A stretch of DNA of 64,000 bases from assembly GCF_001050235.1 (NCBI RefSeq), contig NZ_DF967972.1, positions 1,984,107 through 2,048,106 on the forward strand, in the 5' to 3' direction. The DNA is from Longilinea arvoryzae (lineage in GTDB: Bacteria; Chloroflexota; Anaerolineae; Anaerolineales; Anaerolineaceae). Position 1 is the first letter of the stretch; every line of letters begins with the position of its first letter. The position numbers were made by a program, and so were the translations under genes. The notes beneath the pieces are model-generated. The model had not been told where the DNA came from. It did no database searches and saw nothing but the letters and a program-made list of their open reading frames with translations. Below, one piece after another: positions 16,957 to 25,376 of this stretch.

Positions 16957-18054
16957 CTATCCCCAAAACTGAGCGAAGCCGTCAGCCTGGGGCAGCTCAA
17001 CCGGGAAGACCTGGACTTCGGCGGGTTGCTCGAAAGTGAAGGTATGCTTTTCGTTGACTGCCGGCGAACCAAAGCAGATTTCGATGCTGCCGTTCATCGG
17101 ATCGGCGATAAAACTGTATAGGGTGCCGAAGTATTCCTTATAGAAATGATTGCACAGTCCCTGCGGGTAACGCCCGGCGAGCAGCGCGCGAATGTCATCG
17201 TGGGTGATGGACGGCGCGCGCTGCGCGATCAGGTCGAGCATCAACTGCCTGCGCACCTGTGAATTGGACATCACCGGTTGAGAATAGCGCGCCAGTTCGG
17301 GGCTGGTGTAGTGGTTGGTCGCGCAAACGAATGGATCGGCATGTTCGACGGCCAGTTCTTTGCCGTGTACTTCGACCTTCGCAGCCTGTCCTTTCTTATC
17401 GGCCAGGATGAGAATCGGATTCCCGCCGCAGGGGATCTGACGCAGCCACTGCAGGGCTTCGCTTACATCGCTGCAGTTCTCCAGCAGCGAGCGCACCACC
17501 GCCCAGAATTGCAATCCCTTTTGCAATGGCGGGGTCATTCCAGGTTTATTGCTCACCGGGATTCCTCCGGCCGACATGGTGACCACCAGACCACGGTCAT
17601 TCATCCCGTCTGCCCGGCCCAACAGAAGGGTCGAAAAAGCCAGGTGGCTGTACTTGCCCTGCAGACGGGTCAGGCACAGGCGCATATCCTCGGTTTCGGG
17701 ACTGAAGTCGTAATTGCGCCCGACCAACGTCCTCCCGCACCGGGTGATCTGGGGCAGCAATGCAAAGTGGCTGCAATGAATCGGCTTGAGGTAGGTGTGC
17801 AGGTGATAAATAATCTGCCCCGGGGCAACGCTCAACCCGTCGGCGATGCCCTGCACTTCCTCCAACAACCCCGGACAGAATTGAAGGTACAGCGCAGCGA
17901 TCTCCGCGTAGTTCGAATCGATCCATTCTTGTGGGGTGGATGTGAAAAATGTGCGTAGCGCCGGGTCGGTTTGTACAAAGGCAGCCTGCTGCTGTCCGAT
18001 CTGGTAAGAAGTCCCTGTAAGCGGGATGTAACGATACTGATAGCGTGAATCCAT
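16957..18054 (-). CDS. C45-like Ntn hydrolase (acyl-CoA:6-APA acyltransferase / linear amide hydrolase family)
   Basis: A 365-residue protein with the layout of the C45 peptidase/acyltransferase group, which cleave linear amides and mature by exposing an N-terminal Cys. A helical N-terminal section has IGQQQAAF and GLLEEVQGIADGL. A candidate nucleophile Cys in PIHCSHFALLP is followed by LVGRNYDFSPE, matching the family pattern C..F....G....RN.D. The segment GLVVTMSAGGIP and the CATNHY motif also fit. The start at 18054 has AAGGAG six bases upstream; an upstream ATG at 18132 is not used. It follows the AraC-type regulator by 84 bases and is probably co-transcribed. Substrate unknown. Confidence 0.75.
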   Translation of the reverse strand: MDSRYQYRYIPLTGTSYQIGQQQAAFVQTDPALRTFFTSTPQEWIDSNYAEIAALYLQFCPGLLEEVQGIADGLSVAPGQIIYHLHTYLKPIHCSHFALLPQITRCGRTLVGRNYDFSPETEDMRLCLTRLQGKYSHLAFSTLLLGRADGMNDRGLVVTMSAGGIPVSNKPGMTPPLQKGLQFWAVVRSLLENCSDVSEALQWLRQIPCGGNPILILADKKGQAAKVEVHGKELAVEHADPFVCATNHYTSPELARYSQPVMSNSQVRRQLMLDLIAQRAPSITHDDIRALLAGRYPQGLCNHFYKEYFGTLYSFIADPMNGSIEICFGSPAVNEKHTFTFEQPAEVQVFPVELPQADGFAQFWG

Positions 18055-18138
18055 TGTGGTCTCCTTGTTTTTCATCAAGGATAAGCTTTTGGCAGGAGCT
18101 TCGCTTTCACTTTCTTGCCAGAATTTATGCATTTCTTG

Positions 18139-19017
18139 CTATATCGGGATGGGTTGAACCGGAATGCAGATATTGACATCGAACCATTGCCGCGGATGTC
18201 CTTCGGGCGTTTGCAGATAAACCTCGAAGGGCAGGCTGTTTGCCGGCTGAAAACCGGTATCCGGGAGCCAATCGTGGAATATTGCGTAATACACCTGACG
18301 CAGTTCTGCCGCCGGACTCTCGGTGTGGTAAACGGCATAACGACCGCCGGGGATGGTCAGGTTATTGACCGGCGGCGAGGCGCGCACTTCTGTTGGGGTG
18401 CTCAGACAGGCGTAATAGCGGCATTTGTTCTGGCGGGTAATCAATGGATCATCCAGCGAGATCCCGATAGCCTGGCTGCCGGAAAGATCCAGGTTCTGCA
18501 TAACCGCCCAGCGGTTGAGTTTTTCCCAGGCGCGGCAAATCATGCGCATGTCGTAGCCCTCATAGCAGGAAACGTAAATTGTGTAAATATCCGGCATGTT
18601 TTTCAGGGAAACCTCGTGAATCACGTATGAATGCTCCGGAGGATCGGTCAGCAGGTTCGGATGCGCCGGCTGGTCCTTCACCGGGATACCCGCCCGATAC
18701 TGGCTGGGGGTGATCCCGTACCGCTGCCGGAATGTGCGCGCAAAGATCGCCGAATTGGTGAAGCCACTTTCCAGGGCAATCTGGGTGACGCTGCGGCTGG
18801 TTTTGATCAGGTAGTTTTGGGCCATTTCCAGGCGGGTGCGCAGAACGTAATCGGCCGGCGTCTCGCCGACCAACGCAGTGAAAATGCGGTGAAAGTAAAA
18901 ACTTGAAAAACCGGAGATACCGGACAGGGTATCCAGTGAAATAGGCTCGGAGATGTGCGTGGAGATATAATCGATGGCCAGATTGATGCGTTTTTGGTAA
19001 ATTCTGTTCGAATCCAT
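18139..19017 (-). CDS. AraC-family regulator with GyrI-like effector domain
   Basis: A 292-residue transcription factor. Two helix-turn-helix motifs of an AraC domain lie in the first ~105 residues, with SGFSSFYFHRIFTALVGETPADYV and ESGFTNSAIFARTFRQRYGITPSQYR regions. The rest is a GyrI/Bacterial Effector Binding domain, ending with WLPDTGFQPANSLPFEVYL. This is the Rob/SoxS-relative layout that senses small molecules. Start placement is uncertain: 19017 gives the usual family length, while ATGs at 19044 and 19146 are in frame. It likely controls itself and the C45-like hydrolase downstream. Confidence 0.85.
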   Translation of the reverse strand: MDSNRIYQKRINLAIDYISTHISEPISLDTLSGISGFSSFYFHRIFTALVGETPADYVLRTRLEMAQNYLIKTSRSVTQIALESGFTNSAIFARTFRQRYGITPSQYRAGIPVKDQPAHPNLLTDPPEHSYVIHEVSLKNMPDIYTIYVSCYEGYDMRMICRAWEKLNRWAVMQNLDLSGSQAIGISLDDPLITRQNKCRYYACLSTPTEVRASPPVNNLTIPGGRYAVYHTESPAAELRQVYYAIFHDWLPDTGFQPANSLPFEVYLQTPEGHPRQWFDVNICIPVQPIPI

Positions 19018-19179
19018 GCTGCGCCTGAGGGTAAACCAAAACATTCGGCGAAAAAGAGGGATCTCCTCCAGGTTGTTTTCCGCGCTTGATCTGTCAGGGG
19101 CAATTCCCCAAAACAAGTATACCGCTGACGGGCCGGTTGACTGCATATCTTTGCCCGCCGAGAAAGGGGGTCCGGCCGC

Positions 19180-19195
19180 GGATATTATATTATCC
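19180..19195 (-). promoter_or_regulatory. -10 element inside a near-palindrome upstream of the AraC-type gene
   Basis: GGATATTATATTATCC is close to palindromic (GGATA...TATCC arms) and contains TATAAT on the minus strand (19189-19184). It could combine a -10 with an operator. No -35 is evident. Confidence 0.35.
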
Positions 19196-19342
19196 AGTCG
19201 AAGGGCAGCCCGGGTGGGAAACCCCGTTACCCGGGCGGGGGGAAGAATGTCTTTGTCATCCCTCATCCGTTCACCGACAACCATCATCCATTCAGACATA
19301 TGAGAATTCGATGAAAATTATCCTGATAACTTTCCAGTTCGC

Positions 19343-19371
19343 TTGACCAACTAAAAACGCTGTGATAACAT
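19343..19371 (+). promoter_or_regulatory. Sigma70-type promoter for the LysM-M23 gene
   Basis: TTGACC (19343-19348), 17-base spacer, TAACAT (19366-19371) with TG upstream. The ATG at 19396 has GAGGA ten bases before it. Confidence 0.65.
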
Positions 19372-19395
19372 GCCTTTCATGAGGAATAATTGAAA

Positions 19396-20613
19396 ATGAT
19401 TGAACCATCGACATCGAACATTCCTGATCGATCCGATGCCGATCTGCAAAAGGAACAAGAAAATACCCCAGAGCAGCCCACGCCCCGCCGGGGATTGAAT
19501 CACTGGTGGGAACAATTGGTCCGGATGGGCCTGGGTGAGGTTGCCCTGCGGGTAGGGACCGGCATCGCGTCCCTGGTCATGATCCTGGTGGTTTTGTGGG
19601 TCATGCGAAATTTTTACCTGAAGGGTGCAGTCGAAACCGCTCCCAGCGGCGCAGCAATGGCCGCCGCCCTGCCGACGGAAACTTCAGAGGTGGAAGCGCC
19701 TGCCTACGTGCTGCCGAATGAGGTGGCCATGGTTCAAGGCGTGCCACGCCTGGCATTGCTGCATACCACGCTGCCATCCCGCCCGCGTTTCGACGTGATC
19801 CAATACACGGTGGCTCAGGGCGATACGATCTTCGATATCGCCGAGAAGTTTGGGCTAAAGCCGGAGACTCTCTTGTGGGGTAACCAGCAGACGTTGGGAG
19901 ACGACCCGCACCGGCTGAAAGTGGGCGTCACGCTCAACATTCTCCCCACGGATGGCGTGTATTATGAATGGCATGCCGGGGACGGGCTGAACGGCGTGGC
20001 CGAATATTTTCACGTGGACGCGGATACGATCATCTCGTGGCCGGGAAACCATCTGGATAAAGCGACGCTCGGCGATTACACCAATCCGAACATCCCGGCC
20101 GGCACCTGGCTGGTCATCCCCGGTGGACGGCGCGAGTTTGTCTCCTGGAGCGCCCCGCGCATCACACGCCAGAACCCGGGCGTGGCCAAATTGTACGGTC
20201 CCGGCGCGTGCGGCACCATCGTGGATGGGGCAGTGGGAACGGGATCGTTCATCTGGCCGACGACCAACCAATGGTTATCGGGCTATGATTTCAGCCTCGG
20301 CGCCAACCATCCCGGCATCGACATCGGCGGGCAATCCGGCAACGCCATTTACGCGGCTGACAGCGGAGTGATCGTCTACTCAGGTTGGAACGACCTGGGG
20401 TACGGTTACGTGATCGTGATCGATCACGGCAACGGCTGGCAGACCACCTACGCTCACCTCAGCCAGATCTATGCCGGCTGCGGCGCCAGCGTTACCCAGG
20501 GCGCCACCATCGGCCTGATGGGCACGACGGGCAACTCCACGGGCCCGCACCTGCACTTCGAAATGTACAACGATACCTACGGCAAGGTCAATCCGCACCA
20601 GTTCCTGCCGTAA
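19396..20613 (+). CDS. Membrane-anchored LysM / M23 peptidase (first paralogue)
   Basis: A 405-residue cell-wall hydrolase-type protein. A cytoplasmic N-terminus of about 55 residues precedes one membrane span (about 56-76). A LysM starts at YTVAQGDTIFDIAEKFG (from residue 137) and a second LysM-like segment follows. The M23 domain at the C-terminus has HPGIDIG (H305, D309) and GPHLHFE (H385, H387), the four zinc/catalytic positions. It would cleave peptidoglycan cross-bridges or act at division sites in a cell without a classical outer membrane. The start at 19396 is chosen over a TTG at 19390 for ribosome-binding-site spacing. A very similar paralogue is at 24279-25376. Confidence 0.9.
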   Translation: MIEPSTSNIPDRSDADLQKEQENTPEQPTPRRGLNHWWEQLVRMGLGEVALRVGTGIASLVMILVVLWVMRNFYLKGAVETAPSGAAMAAALPTETSEVEAPAYVLPNEVAMVQGVPRLALLHTTLPSRPRFDVIQYTVAQGDTIFDIAEKFGLKPETLLWGNQQTLGDDPHRLKVGVTLNILPTDGVYYEWHAGDGLNGVAEYFHVDADTIISWPGNHLDKATLGDYTNPNIPAGTWLVIPGGRREFVSWSAPRITRQNPGVAKLYGPGACGTIVDGAVGTGSFIWPTTNQWLSGYDFSLGANHPGIDIGGQSGNAIYAADSGVIVYSGWNDLGYGYVIVIDHGNGWQTTYAHLSQIYAGCGASVTQGATIGLMGTTGNSTGPHLHFEMYNDTYGKVNPHQFLP

Positions 20614-20639
20614 ACTGACGAATAAGTATGTGAACCTCA

Positions 20640-20678
20640 CCTCCGGGCTGGATCGTTTCAGCCCGGAGGTGTTTTTTC
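20640..20678 (+). terminator. Strong intrinsic terminator after the LysM-M23 gene
   Basis: CCTCCGGGCTG (20640-20650) pairs fully with CAGCCCGGAGG (20659-20669), followed by TGTTTTTTCTT. Confidence 0.93.
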
Positions 20679-20719
20679 TTGCCGGCGGAACCATCCGGCA
20701 GGCTCGTTCGTGAAGGACC

Positions 20720-20748
20720 GTGACCGTAAGCCGCTTTTGAGATATAGT
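20720..20748 (+). promoter_or_regulatory. Candidate promoter for the MEMO-priA pair
   Basis: GTGACC (20720-20725), 17-base spacer, TATAGT (20743-20748). Confidence 0.4.
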
Positions 20749-20831
20749 TAATGCGACGGTAAAGACCGCGAGAAGAGATTGCGTATCGTTATCGTATCGA
20801 AGCGGGTTATTGGAAAGGAGTGTGGTCGATC

Positions 20832-21680
20832 ATGGTTGCTGACGTTCGACCTTCGCCCATTGCGGGTACCTGGTACAGCGCCGATCCGCAGCGTCTGGCG
20901 CACCAGGTGGATGCGTTTTTACAATCCGCAGTTCTTCCGCCCCTGTCCGGAGAGGTGATCGGGCTGGTCAGCCCGCACGCCGGGCACCGCTATTCCGGAC
21001 GCACCGCCGGGCACGCCTTTCGGGCCGTCCAGGGCCAGCACTTCGATCTGGTGGCGGTGATCAGCCCGCTGCATGGTTTCTATCCGGCCGATCTGCTCAC
21101 GACCGCCCATAAGGCGTACGGCACGCCGCTGGGCACGGTCTGGGTGGACGGTGAGGTTTTGGATGCGTTGGATGAAAATATCAAGGTGATTTCGGACAAA
21201 AAAATTCAGCGGATCTCGAATGACACCGAACACTCGCTTGAAATCGAGCTGCCTTTCCTGCAACGCGCCCTGGAAGGGGAGTTCAAATTGCTGCCCGTGA
21301 TGGTTCGCAGCCAGAGCAAGTCCACCGCCCGCGCGTTGGGTGAAGCGCTGGGGCGCGTGTTGGCCGGTAAACGGGCGCTGTTGGTGGCCAGCACGGATTT
21401 ATCGCATTTCTATCCCGAAGAGACCGCCGACCAGTTGGACGCCGTCATGCTCAAGCAGATCGCTGATTTTTCGCCGGATGGCGTCTTTCGCGCGGAAGAA
21501 AGCGGCACAGGCTTTGCCTGCGGATATCCGGCCGTGGCCGCCGTTCTATGGGCGGCGCGCGCCCTGGGCGGCAATTCGGTTGAGATTCTCCATCACAGCA
21601 CCTCGGCGGACGAAACCGGTGATCGCGGGGAAGTCGTCGGTTACGGGGCAGCCGCGATTTTGAAACAGGTTTCCGCTTGA
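20832..21680 (+). CDS. MEMO1-family protein (AmmeMemoRadiSam system protein B type)
   Basis: A 282-residue member of the MEMO family, a dioxygenase-like metal-binding fold whose bacterial function is not settled. Visible family motifs are SPHAGHRYSG near residue 44, NDTEHSLEIELPFLQRAL, VASTDLSHFYP and the closing GEVVGYGAAAIL. The His residues in PHAG, EHS and DLSH are the expected metal ligands. In many genomes it is clustered with an AMMECR1 domain and a radical SAM gene; neither is present here. The start at 20832 has AAAGGAG eleven bases upstream. The stop overlaps the priA start (TTGA). Confidence 0.85.
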   Translation: MVADVRPSPIAGTWYSADPQRLAHQVDAFLQSAVLPPLSGEVIGLVSPHAGHRYSGRTAGHAFRAVQGQHFDLVAVISPLHGFYPADLLTTAHKAYGTPLGTVWVDGEVLDALDENIKVISDKKIQRISNDTEHSLEIELPFLQRALEGEFKLLPVMVRSQSKSTARALGEALGRVLAGKRALLVASTDLSHFYPEETADQLDAVMLKQIADFSPDGVFRAEESGTGFACGYPAVAAVLWAARALGGNSVEILHHSTSADETGDRGEVVGYGAAAILKQVSA

Positions 21681-24202
21681 CCACCTTCGTACAGGTCGCC
21701 GTAAACGTCCCGTTGAGCGGGTCGGGTATCTACGACTATCACCTGCCGGAAGAATTGGAGGGGCGGGTGAAACCGGGCTGTCTGGTCATCGTTCCCTTTG
21801 GTAAGCGGACCGTTCAGGGGTTGGCGCTTCGCCTGACCGGTGAAAGCGCCGTGCCGGAGACCCGCCCGGTGCAGACACTGGTGGATGATCAACCGGCCCT
21901 GACCGCCGAGCAGATGAAGCTGGCGCAGTGGATGGCGGACGAGACGCTGTCGCCGCTGGCGGCGTGCATCGAACTCATGCTGCCACCTGGCCTGAGCCAG
22001 CACACCGGGACACTCTATGGCTTGAATTCGGAAAAGCTCCCTGCGGCGGCGGTGTTTACCCCGCTGCAAAACCGCCTGATCGATCTGCTGCGCCAGCGCG
22101 GACCGCTCCGGGATGGGCAGATCGATAACGCGCTGCCCAAAGTGCGCTGGCGGGAAGCCGCCGAGCCGCTGCTGCACAAGGAGATTCTCGGCTCGCAGCC
22201 GTTTTTATTGCCGCCGACGGTACAGCCCAAGCGGGCGCGCACGGTCTGGCTGACGGCTGCGCCGGAAACGCTGGCGGAGCGCCTGGAGGGGGTGGCCCGA
22301 CCCGGCAGCGCTGCCCTGGAACGGCGCAAAGCAGCCCTGCGATTCCTGCAGGGCGAAGCGCTGCCCGTAGATGTGGCCTGGGTAAAGGCATCCTCCGGAG
22401 CAACGCTGGCCGACCTGCAAAGCCTCGCCGAAAAGGACCTGGTGGCTTTTGGTGAAACCGAAGTCTGGCGCGATCCATTGGAACATATGGCCCCGGTGGT
22501 GCAGCAGGCCCCGCAATTGACGGGCGGTCAGATGGAAGCCCTGGAGCGCGTGCGGGCCGGTTTACGCCAGATGGACCCATCCAATCCGCCCGCGCCTTAT
22601 TTGCTGCACGGCGTGACCGGCTCGGGCAAAACGGAAATCTACTTGCAAGCCGTGGCCGAAGCCCTGCGTCAGGGACGCCAGGCGATCATTCTGGTGCCCG
22701 AGATCTCGCTCACGCCGCAGACTGTCAAGCGCTTCCTGGGGCGTTTCCCGGGCCAGGTGGGGCTGGTGCATTCGCGGCTTTCGCCGGGCGAGCGTTACGA
22801 TACCTGGCGGCGAGCCCGCAGCGGGCAACTGAGCGTGATTGTCGGGCCGCGCAGCGCCCTGTTCACGCCGCTGCCGCGCCTGGGCTTGATCGTGGTGGAT
22901 GAATGCCACGATGATTCATATTATCAGGACGATCAGACGCCGGTGTATCACGCCGTGCAGGCCGCCCTGGCCTACGCGCGTATCACCGGCAGCGTGGTGT
23001 TGCTGGGCTCGGCCACGCCCGAAATCGGATTGTATTACCGGGCGCAACGCGAGCATTGGAATCTGCTGGAGCTGCCGGAGCGTATTCTGGCGCACCGCCA
23101 GATTTTGGCGACCCAGGCGAGCCAATCCGGTATTTCGATGCCTGAACTGGACAACGAAGGTGAGGCCGCGTTCTTGCCGCTGCCGCCCGTTCAGGTGGTG
23201 GACATGCGCCAGGAACTTAAAGCCGGCAACCGTTCGATTTTCAGCCGGTCGTTGCAGGATTCCCTGACGCAGGTGCTGAATGCCGGTCAGCAGGCCATCC
23301 TGTTCCTCAACCGGCGCGGCTCGTCCACCTATGTATTCTGTCGGGAGTGCGGCCATGTGTTGCGCTGCCCGCGTTGTGATATGCCGCTGACCTTTCACAG
23401 CGACACCAACGATTTACGCTGCCATATCTGCAATTATCAACGCCAGATGCCGGCCTACTGTCCACAGTGCCGCAGCACTTCGATCCGGCAGTACGGCACC
23501 GGCACGGAGCGCGTCGAAAGCGAAGTTCAAAAGACGTTTCCGAATGCGCGGACCCTGCGTTGGGACGCCGAAACCACCCGCCAAAAAGGTTCGCATGAGA
23601 TTTTGCTTTCCCATTTCAGCCACCATCAGGCGGATATCCTGATCGGCACCCAGATGCTGGCCAAGGGCCTGGATCTTCCGCTGGTGACGCTGGTTGGGGT
23701 GGTGCTGGCCGATGTGGGCTTGAACCTGCCGGATTACCGCACTCCGGAACGAACCTTCCAATTGCTCACCCAGGTGGCCGGGCGGGCAGGGCGCAGTCCG
23801 CTGGGTGGACGGGTCATATTGCAGACCTATCGGCCGGACCACTATGCGATTCAGTTCGCCGCGAAGCATGATTATTCCGGATTTTTGCAACACGAACTGG
23901 CCGAACGCCGCAAGATCGGATATCCGCCCTTTTCACGCCTGGTGCGCCTGGAACTGCGCCAGCGCGATCCGGCCAGCGCTGAAGCGGAAGCCCACCGGAT
24001 GGCGGAGCAGTTGCAGGTTTGGATGGACCAGGAGGGTTTTACCTCCACCCGGATCATCGGTCCGGCGCCGTGCTTTTTCGCGCGCCAGAATGGGCTGTAC
24101 CGCTGGCAGATCCTCCTGCGCGGGCCCGAGCCGGCGCGCCTGCTGCGCGGCAAAACCCTGGGCGAATGGCGCGTGGCGGTCGACCCGACCAGTTTGTTAT
24201 AG
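21677..24202 (+). CDS. priA: Primosomal protein N' (replication restart helicase PriA)
   Basis: An 841-residue superfamily 2 helicase that reloads the replisome at stalled forks. The N-terminal DNA-binding region is followed by Walker A GVTGSGKT (312-319) and a DEAH-like box that reads DECH (408-411), where most PriA have DEEH. The zinc-binding insert has CRECG (C555, C558) and then further pairs CPRC, CHIC and CPQC. The helicase C-terminal motif QVAGRAGR is intact. Start is a TTG overlapping the upstream stop, suggesting coupled translation and modest expression. Confidence 0.95.
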   Translation: MTTFVQVAVNVPLSGSGIYDYHLPEELEGRVKPGCLVIVPFGKRTVQGLALRLTGESAVPETRPVQTLVDDQPALTAEQMKLAQWMADETLSPLAACIELMLPPGLSQHTGTLYGLNSEKLPAAAVFTPLQNRLIDLLRQRGPLRDGQIDNALPKVRWREAAEPLLHKEILGSQPFLLPPTVQPKRARTVWLTAAPETLAERLEGVARPGSAALERRKAALRFLQGEALPVDVAWVKASSGATLADLQSLAEKDLVAFGETEVWRDPLEHMAPVVQQAPQLTGGQMEALERVRAGLRQMDPSNPPAPYLLHGVTGSGKTEIYLQAVAEALRQGRQAIILVPEISLTPQTVKRFLGRFPGQVGLVHSRLSPGERYDTWRRARSGQLSVIVGPRSALFTPLPRLGLIVVDECHDDSYYQDDQTPVYHAVQAALAYARITGSVVLLGSATPEIGLYYRAQREHWNLLELPERILAHRQILATQASQSGISMPELDNEGEAAFLPLPPVQVVDMRQELKAGNRSIFSRSLQDSLTQVLNAGQQAILFLNRRGSSTYVFCRECGHVLRCPRCDMPLTFHSDTNDLRCHICNYQRQMPAYCPQCRSTSIRQYGTGTERVESEVQKTFPNARTLRWDAETTRQKGSHEILLSHFSHHQADILIGTQMLAKGLDLPLVTLVGVVLADVGLNLPDYRTPERTFQLLTQVAGRAGRSPLGGRVILQTYRPDHYAIQFAAKHDYSGFLQHELAERRKIGYPPFSRLVRLELRQRDPASAEAEAHRMAEQLQVWMDQEGFTSTRIIGPAPCFFARQNGLYRWQILLRGPEPARLLRGKTLGEWRVAVDPTSLL

Positions 24203-24227
24203 CCCCGGTCCGGATCGAAAGAAAACA

Positions 24228-24260
24228 AAAACCGGCGCAATCAAATGCTGCGCCGGTTTT
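24228..24260. terminator. Bidirectional terminator between priA and the second LysM-M23 gene
   Basis: AAAACCGGCGCA (24228-24239) pairs with TGCGCCGGTTTT (24249-24260), with A/T-runs on both sides, serving both convergent genes. Confidence 0.92.
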
Positions 24261-24278
24261 TGTTTTTGGTATCCCGAT

Positions 24279-25376
24279 CTAGGGTAACACGTAATGCGGA
24301 TTGATGAAGGCACCGAAGTAACGCACTTCGAAATGCAGGTGTGGGCCGGTGGAGTTGCCCGTGGAACCGGCGTAACCGATCACGTTGCCAGAATACACGC
24401 TCTGGCCGCATCTCACCTGGATCGAACTTAAGTGGCCGTAAACCGTGTGGTAGCCATTGCCGTGGTCGATCATGACCATATTGCCGTACCCACCGCTGAT
24501 CCAACCGGCGTAAACCACCACGCCGCTGTCGGCTGCGTAGACATTGGCGCCTAATCCCGCGCCAATATCGATGCCCAGGTGGCCATCCCAGAAATCATTG
24601 CCCGAGATCATGTGACTGTCGGCCGGCCAGACAAATGCGCCTGACCCATATGCGCCTCCGTCTGCGATTTCACATTGTCCGGTGATGGTCTTGTTGGCGC
24701 CGGAGGACGGCCGCCAATAGGTTGGCACCAACCAGGTGCGCTGCCACTCGCGGCTGCCGCCGGGAATCATGACGTAGGATCCCACTTCCAACTTGGGGTT
24801 GGACACATCCATCTTGTTTCCCGGAAAATATAGAATCTTATCAGGCGTGGATTTATACTGCGCCGCCAGTGAATCGATGGTATCGCCATCCTTGACCTTG
24901 ATATAAATGCCGTCGGCAGGTGGGATGATCAACGTATCGCCCACCGAGATCAGGTCGGGATTGTCGTTGAGGATGGCGTAATTCGCCCAAAGGATCGTCT
25001 CAGGCTTGACGTCGTATGATTTGGAGATGGCGAAGATGGAATCACCCGATTCAATGGTATATTCCGCTGCGGTCTCGCGGCTCGTATCCGAAATCACCGT
25101 GCTGAGATTTGAAATCCGCGACAGGGCATTCACCGCCGCGCCGGTCGAATAATCGGGCAAAGGCGCCGTTTTGGCGCTGTCAGCAGGGATGAACTTGTCG
25201 CCTGAGGAGGCAGCCAGTGCGGACACACCGGTTACCTGCAATAGAACCAAGACTGCGAATGCAATCATTAATGCTGCAATCCCCCAGGAAATTCTCGGAA
25301 GCCAGGTATTTACCCATAAAGAGCGATGCGCTTTTTCCGGCTCCCCGATTGGGGATTTTCCTTGCTTCAAGGTCAC
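24279..25376 (-). CDS. Membrane-anchored LysM / M23 peptidase (second paralogue)
   Basis: A 365-residue protein with a short cytoplasmic N-terminus, one membrane span (about 31-52), two LysM domains (YTIESGDSIFAISKSYD and IKVKDGDTIDSLAAQYK) and an M23 domain. The zinc/catalytic residues are present: HLGIDIG (H266, D270) and GPHLHFE (H346, H348). It has the same order of domains as the protein at 19396. The GTG start overlaps the rho stop (GTGA) with GGAGG just upstream, so it is the second gene of a rho operon and its translation is probably coupled to rho. Confidence 0.9.
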   Translation of the reverse strand: MTLKQGKSPIGEPEKAHRSLWVNTWLPRISWGIAALMIAFAVLVLLQVTGVSALAASSGDKFIPADSAKTAPLPDYSTGAAVNALSRISNLSTVISDTSRETAAEYTIESGDSIFAISKSYDVKPETILWANYAILNDNPDLISVGDTLIIPPADGIYIKVKDGDTIDSLAAQYKSTPDKILYFPGNKMDVSNPKLEVGSYVMIPGGSREWQRTWLVPTYWRPSSGANKTITGQCEIADGGAYGSGAFVWPADSHMISGNDFWDGHLGIDIGAGLGANVYAADSGVVVYAGWISGGYGNMVMIDHGNGYHTVYGHLSSIQVRCGQSVYSGNVIGYAGSTGNSTGPHLHFEVRYFGAFINPHYVLP

